Both the position numbers and the translations under genes were made by a program. This document shows positions 13,560-15,756 of a stretch of DNA of 15,756 bases, piece by piece; positions within the stretch are counted from its first letter, which is position 1; each line of letters begins with the position of its first letter. Origin of the DNA: JAKEGN01 sp964465665 (lineage in GTDB: Bacteria > Pseudomonadota > Gammaproteobacteria > Steroidobacterales > Woeseiaceae); the NCBI GenBank assembly GCA_964465665.1, contig CAYXKM010000298.1, positions 1 through 15,756 of the forward strand. The letters are read 5' to 3'. Under the pieces are notes generated by a model. That model ran no database searches. It was not told where the DNA came from and saw nothing but the letters and a program-made list of their open reading frames with translations.

Positions 13560-14777
13560 TCAGGCGCGAAGGTCGGAAATGATGTCATTGCACAGCGTGA
13601 TGAAGATGCGAAAACTCTCATCGGCGGCCAACCGCTCGTCGACCAGCAAATCGAACGCACTTTCCTGCAGCCGCCGGATCTCTTTCAATGCCCGTGTTCT
13701 TGCAGCCGCGTCACTGAGGTCGGTAACCGATTTGCGTATGCCTATGGCGCGTTTGTAAAAAGTGTCGATGCGATTTTTTCGCCGTATCCTGTAAATTCTT
13801 ATCGCGGCATAAGTGCCGCTGACAAGTCCGACAAGAATTGTTACTGCCACCTCGGCGACCCCGGAATAACGTTCATATGCCGAAGGTTCATTGCGTTCTA
13901 TATAGGTCTGGGCACCAGGATGAATGACAAAGGTCGAGTTTGATGCGTCAAAACTGTCGGTGAGTTGGTGGAACAGGCCCGGTTGTGCGGCAGACAGTGC
14001 CGGCTTCAATCGCAGCACTTCGCTGATAAGGTCGTAAACAACGGTTTCCGGAATGTCCTTTCTTACCACCAGCAGTTCGTCGACGGCGAGCGTCACGACG
14101 GGGTCCGAGACGACTCCCGGGTAAACGTTTGTCGGCAGGATGACCGGCCGGAACTGGGGCCTGAGCATGCTCATCGCTTCCGCAGCGGATCCCTTTCCGA
14201 GCTGGGCTGCGGTACCGATGCTATACAAGCGGTAATCACGGTAATCGTCCATCAGGCCGGCCATGATCGGTGCAAAAAGCACGATGACATCCGGACGCGG
14301 CACCGGGGTCTCGACAAAACGGATATCCCCGGCCGCGACGCCGAGACGGCCGGCTGTCTCGGTCAACATGACGCGTGACGGTGAGTCCGCGGCGCCGGCG
14401 AAGATCGTCGTGCCTGTCAGCAGGTCTGTGGGGTCGCCGGGGCTAAGGTCACCTCGGTACGCGATATGCAGTACGGTCGTATAGAGCGGAATGACGGTTT
14501 CGATCCCACGCTGATATGCCTCGCTGTTCGAGACCAGTGCGAGTTCCCCGATGCCCTCGTTCAGGGCTTCCAGAGACGTCATGCTGTCGTCGGCAAGCGG
14601 AACCAGTGTCAGGCGAATGTGCGCATTGCCATCGAAGGCCTGTACCAGTACTTCGGCAATCTGCCGGTCGGCGGCCAGTCTCGGGGCCACCAGCCGCAAC
14701 TCCGCCGGCTCCCGCGAACAGGCCGCGAGCAATTCGAGCGTGAGGAGAAATATTGCAGGTCCAAACGGTCGGATCAT
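13560..14777 (-). CDS. TAXI-type substrate-binding lipoprotein with C-terminal membrane anchor and cytoplasmic tail
   Basis: From ATG 14777 the product has 405 residues. It begins MIRPFGPAIFLLTLELLAAC, a lipoprotein signal with lipobox and Cys20. The body resembles TAXI (TRAP-associated extracytoplasmic immunogenic) solute-binding proteins: LALVSNSEAYQRGIETVIPL, TTVLHIAYRG, DLLTGTTIFAGAADSPSR, SDPVVTLAVDELLVVRKDIP. A single membrane helix follows near 305-327 (VAVTILVGLVSGTYAAI), then IRRKNR and about 78 charged, helical residues probably in the cytoplasm. Ordinary TAXI proteins are about 320 residues and lack this tail, and TRAP permease genes (small and large membrane subunits) are absent here. 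A TTG at 14816 could start it earlier but would overlap the upstream gene. It may act as a sensor rather than a transporter part (inference). Confidence 0.82.
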   Translation of the reverse strand: MIRPFGPAIFLLTLELLAACSREPAELRLVAPRLAADRQIAEVLVQAFDGNAHIRLTLVPLADDSMTSLEALNEGIGELALVSNSEAYQRGIETVIPLYTTVLHIAYRGDLSPGDPTDLLTGTTIFAGAADSPSRVMLTETAGRLGVAAGDIRFVETPVPRPDVIVLFAPIMAGLMDDYRDYRLYSIGTAAQLGKGSAAEAMSMLRPQFRPVILPTNVYPGVVSDPVVTLAVDELLVVRKDIPETVVYDLISEVLRLKPALSAAQPGLFHQLTDSFDASNSTFVIHPGAQTYIERNEPSAYERYSGVAEVAVTILVGLVSGTYAAIRIYRIRRKNRIDTFYKRAIGIRKSVTDLSDAAARTRALKEIRRLQESAFDLLVDERLAADESFRIFITLCNDIISDLRA

Positions 14778-14805
14778 CCGGACACGGCGTTCGCTGGCCG
14801 GCGGC

Positions 14806-15438
14806 TCAGCCGCCAATCAGCTTGTCCTTTCTGAGGTGCCGCATGATCGTTTCGACTTCCATGTCGATCAGCACACCCGTGCCATCCTTGCTGGAGGCGG
14901 CAGACTCGATAGCCCACACCTTCTTTTCATCCCCCGCGGCATACAGTTCGGTTACCACCAGCACCGACGTGCTGATCTCGACCGTATCAGGGTCATTCAG
15001 TTCTTCGTAATCGTAGCGGAACAGGTCGAACGCGGTGCCAGTGCGCCGGGTGGTCTTGGTCTCGGGCGCGCCGGAGACCACATCGACCGTGTTCTCCTGT
15101 CCCTTGACCCGCGTCACCAGTACAGCATCGAATCCACCTTCCGCTATCGCTTTGCCGATGTCGGCCCGGGTGATTTGCGGATTGTCGCCGGCAATCGTGT
15201 AGTAGGCGGCAGCCGATCGGCCACTGTTCCTGATCGCAGCAACGAGCTGCCGTTCAAACTGCGCGCGCGCGTCGTAGTTTGCCCCGGCAGCGACTACCAG
15301 GAAGTTGCTGAATTCGACATCCGCATAGGATGGATCGAGCAATGTTCGCGTGGTTTTTGCCTGGCTTGCACAGGCGAGGACCAGTGCAGAAACGACAACC
15401 GCGGCAAAGAGATTGCGAATGGTGGAATACCCTGTCAC
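14806..15438 (-). CDS. Small lipoprotein of unknown function
   Basis: GTG 15438 with CGGAG about six bases upstream gives a 210-residue lipoprotein: signal TGYSTIRNLFAAVVVSALVLAC with lipobox LVLAC and Cys23. The mature part contains VEFSNFLVVAAGANYDARAQ, a strand-helix start, then FDAVLVTRVKG, FDLFRYDYEEL and VLVVTELYAAGDEKKVWAIE. This alternating pattern resembles DUF4136-like or TolB-N-like periplasmic lipoproteins, but I cannot assign a family firmly. A longer frame back to 15651 exists, but the signal peptide and ribosome-binding site support GTG 15438. It ends 28 bases before the TAXI ATG on the same strand, so the two lipoproteins are probably co-transcribed. Its upstream region is divergent with the last gene. 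Confidence 0.78.
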   Translation of the reverse strand: MTGYSTIRNLFAAVVVSALVLACASQAKTTRTLLDPSYADVEFSNFLVVAAGANYDARAQFERQLVAAIRNSGRSAAAYYTIAGDNPQITRADIGKAIAEGGFDAVLVTRVKGQENTVDVVSGAPETKTTRRTGTAFDLFRYDYEELNDPDTVEISTSVLVVTELYAAGDEKKVWAIESAASSKDGTGVLIDMEVETIMRHLRKDKLIGG

Positions 15439-15587
15439 GAATTGCTCCGGTTCGTCTTTCGTGCGGTTTGCGGTGACGCTGATTCTACAGCATCCGTGCA
15501 ACAGGGCTAAGTACCGGTCAATGCGAGCAACCGCAGACTGGTACATCCTGATATTCTGCGCAGGCCAGCCAGGAACCCCGATTCGCC

Positions 15588-15756
15588 ATGCTACGTCTCC
15601 GAAAGAAACACTCCAGGCCGACTCAAGCGGTTCTGCGTCCGGTTGATGCACAACGGCTGATCGATGCGCAATCCCTGCACCGCGCGGCCTTTGCTTCAGT
15701 CACTATGGCAATACTGCTCAATATCATCTGGTTATGGCTGTCGAACGTCACCGGCA
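15588..15756 (+). CDS. Start of an unidentified membrane protein, cut by the right edge
   Basis: ATG 15588 opens a frame that stays open to the end of the window (56 codons). It starts with a basic, soluble stretch (MLRLRKKHSRPTQAVLRPVD) and then FASVTMAILLNIIWLWLSNV, about 20 hydrophobic residues forming one membrane segment near 39-58. The basic start favours the N-terminus in the cytoplasm. Ribosome-binding support is weak (AGGAA about 14 bases upstream). The gene is divergent from the lipoprotein gene across 149 bases. Too little is visible to name a family. Confidence 0.6.
   Translation, partial: MLRLRKKHSRPTQAVLRPVDAQRLIDAQSLHRAAFASVTMAILLNIIWLWLSNVTG

Noticed and set aside
14551..15510. 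319-codon plus-strand frame opposite the TAXI and lipoprotein genes
   Set aside because: It spans the antisense of two genes that both show signal peptides and lipoboxes, and it has no recognisable domains.

Overview
The window reads as GC-rich chromosomal DNA from a Gram-negative heterotroph, most likely a marine or halotolerant gammaproteobacterium. This placement is an inference from a Sec-dependent outer-membrane barrel, two lipobox lipoproteins, several sodium- or amino-acid-type symporters and an NnrU homologue. There is no 16S rRNA or tRNA to confirm it. Gene density is high, short overlaps (ATGA, GTGA) couple many genes, and I see no insertion sequence, phage gene, CRISPR array or other clear mark of recent transfer.

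Layout. (1) 1-1178, minus: the 5' part of a sodium:solute symporter (SSS family), running off the left edge. (2) 1179-1531: a 353-base divergent intergenic region rich in dyad symmetry. (3) 1532-3798, plus: a tightly packed operon of two DUF1538 membrane proteins, a divergent PII-like signalling protein and a small two-CBS-domain protein. (4) 3920-5173, plus: a CorC/CNNM-type DUF21-CBS-CBS membrane protein behind a leader with an inverted repeat. (5) 5380-5733, plus: a small RRM glycine-rich RNA-binding protein, ended by a hairpin terminator that lies inside the 3' end of the converging gene. (6) 5767-10901, minus: an AGCS sodium/amino-acid symporter, then (upstream on the same strand) an operon transcribed in the order NnrU-like protein, APC permease, BtpA-family protein, PfkB-family kinase. 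(7) 11020-13496, plus, divergent from NnrU: an ornithine cyclodeaminase/mu-crystallin family enzyme coupled by ATGA to a double-length outer-membrane protein (MipA/OmpV-like barrel plus a second barrel-like half). (8) 13560-15438, minus: an orphan TAXI-type substrate-binding lipoprotein with a C-terminal membrane anchor and cytoplasmic tail, preceded by a small lipoprotein. (9) 15588-15756, plus: the start of an unidentified membrane protein.

The most interesting unit is the DUF1538-DUF1538-PII-CBS cassette. It looks like a two-subunit membrane protein, probably a transporter or channel, packaged with two soluble sensor modules, and I know of no established substrate. The permease-BtpA-kinase operon is the second candidate for an uncharacterised pathway. 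Its kinase resembles fructoselysine 6-kinases (FrlD), which suggests, but does not show, use of a glycated or sugar-conjugated amine. The third is the anchored TAXI protein, which has no TRAP permease genes beside it.
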